A stretch of DNA of 6,035 nucleotides from Betaproteobacteria bacterium. GTDB taxonomy: Bacteria > Pseudomonadota > Gammaproteobacteria > Burkholderiales > SG8-41. The stretch covers positions 1 to 6,035 of the forward strand of contig JAQGNC010000183.1 of assembly GCA_028292065.1 (NCBI GenBank), read 5' to 3'. Of this stretch, positions 5,009-6,035 are shown piece by piece. Numbering within the stretch: position 1 is the first letter of the stretch; each line of letters opens with the position of its first letter. The translations under genes and the position numbers were made by a program. The notes beneath the pieces were generated by a model that was not told the origin of the DNA, searched no databases, and worked only from the letters and a program-made list of their open reading frames with translations.

Positions 5009-6035
5009 TTATCGCATCCCGACGAGGTCGCCGCCCGCCGCCGCCCCGGCCACCCTGCACGCGGCGAGCATGTCGAGCTGCGGATCGTAGCGCGCGCTTT
5101 TGACGCCGACCGCGCCGAGCACGGTGTGGTACAGGTTGTCGTGACTGACGGCCTCGGCTTTCCTGCCCTGGACGCACGCGGGCGAGATCCCGAAGCGCTT
5201 CCTGTATTCGGCCGACATCCACAGGAGCAACGGCACCCGTTTCTGCTCGTCGGGCGCGAACATGTACGGCGCGCCGTGCAGGTAGAGGCCTTTCTCGCCG
5301 AGCGATTCGCCGTGGTCGGAAACGTAGAGCAGGAGAGCGTCGACGCTCGCGGCGGCCGACTTCAACGCGTCGATCTGGCGCGCGACGTTGTGGTCGGTAT
5401 ACAGGAGCGAATTGTCGTACGCGTTGACGACCTCCTCCGGCTCGCAGCGGCTCAGCTCGTTGCCGTAGCACACCGGCTTGAAAACCTCGAACGCCTTGGG
5501 GTAGCGCTGCGAGTACGCCGGCCCGTGGCTGCCCGCCTGGTGGAAAACGATCACCGTGTCGGTCGTCAGTTGCGCCAGCGCCTGCGGAAGGTCCTCGAGC
5601 ATCACTTCGTCGTAACAGCCGGCCGCGTTGCAGAAAGCCGCGCTCGACGTCTCGCGGTAATCGACCGAAGGCACGCGTGCGCAGATTCCCTTGCAGCCCG
5701 AATTGTTGTCGCGCCACTGCACCGCGACGCCCGCTTTGGCGAGCGCGTCGAGGAGATTGGTGCCGCGCGCCGCGCGCGCTGCGTCGAAGTCTTTGCGGCC
5801 GCTGCCGGAGAACATGCACGGGAGCGACACCGCGGTCGACGTGCCGCACGAGTAGGCGTTGGTGAAATAGTCGACGCCGCGCTGCGCGAGCTCGGGATTG
5901 GTCGCGCGCGGGTAGCCGCCGAGCTGGAAGTTCTGCGCACGCGCGGTCTCGCCGATGACGAGGAACATCACCAGCGGTTTCTTTCCCGCGGGCGCGGTGC
6001 GGCTCACCGGCGACTCGAGGTCGGTGATCTCCGAC
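5009..6035 (-). CDS. eptA: Phosphoethanolamine transferase, EptA/MCR type, catalytic domain (5'-truncated)
   Basis: Transfers phosphoethanolamine from phosphatidylethanolamine to lipid A in the periplasm, lowering surface negative charge; family members can confer resistance to polymyxins. The frame is open to the right edge (SEITDLESP before the GTG at 6007), so the N-terminal five-helix membrane domain, about 200 residues in EptA, lies outside the window. Numbering from that GTG, the visible part is the sulfatase-fold catalytic domain. It has Glu20 in VIGETAR, the nucleophile Thr58 in CGTSTAVSLPC (MCR-1 Thr285), His156 and His161 in HQAGSHGPAY, Asp231-His232 in SDHGES, and His244 in LYLHG; the zinc and substrate residues are thus all present. 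Paired cysteines 54/64, 105/109, 126/131 and 180/188 fit the periplasmic disulfides of the family. The TAA stop is at 5011-5009. The body of the domain looks intact. Family membership is very sure. The lipid A substrate, rather than another glycan or lipid, is inferred from similarity to EptA/MCR. No PmrA/PmrB pair is visible on the downstream side. Confidence 0.93.
   Translation of the reverse strand, partial: SEITDLESPVSRTAPAGKKPLVMFLVIGETARAQNFQLGGYPRATNPELAQRGVDYFTNAYSCGTSTAVSLPCMFSGSGRKDFDAARAARGTNLLDALAKAGVAVQWRDNNSGCKGICARVPSVDYRETSSAAFCNAAGCYDEVMLEDLPQALAQLTTDTVIVFHQAGSHGPAYSQRYPKAFEVFKPVCYGNELSRCEPEEVVNAYDNSLLYTDHNVARQIDALKSAAASVDALLLYVSDHGESLGEKGLYLHGAPYMFAPDEQKRVPLLLWMSAEYRKRFGISPACVQGRKAEAVSHDNLYHTVLGAVGVKSARYDPQLDMLAACRVAGAAAGGDLVGMR

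Noticed and set aside
4836..5849. Open frame on the - strand overlapping the transferase gene
   Set aside because: Its product is Arg-rich without motifs, whereas the transferase frame holds every catalytic residue.

Overview
The window is GC-rich throughout and its coding sequence favours G or C at third codon positions. A lipid A phosphoethanolamine transferase and a FixL/LuxR-type PAS sensor kinase point to a Gram-negative proteobacterium. Their sequence style suggests Betaproteobacteria (Burkholderiales or a relative), but this is inference from protein style, not a marker gene. No rRNA, tRNA, CRISPR array, insertion sequence or phage gene is visible.

Layout. On the + strand, bases 2-1642 hold the 3' part of a PAS-PAS histidine kinase gene, cut by the left edge. 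Everything else reads on the - strand. From the right edge leftwards these are: the catalytic half of an EptA-type phosphoethanolamine transferase (5009-6035, cut by the right edge); a 349-base gap carrying a recognisable relic of a histidine-kinase ATPase domain; a 761-residue exported membrane protein of unknown function (2374-4659), starting at a TTG with a strong ribosome binding site; the remains of a small membrane-protein gene broken by an in-frame amber codon and probable frameshifts (about 2115-2362); and a 76-codon unrecognised gene (1714-1944). The kinase gene and the 76-codon gene converge on a short gap with two similar GC-rich hairpins.

How the genes fit together. No operon connects them convincingly. 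The transferase acts on lipid A at the periplasmic face of the inner membrane. The 761-residue protein also appears to carry a large periplasmic Ig/IPT-like region, so the right two thirds of the window concerns the cell envelope. Two gene relics beside the 761-residue gene suggest a locus undergoing loss or rearrangement. The least described item is the 761-residue protein, which combines IPT-like domains with an internally duplicated membrane module.
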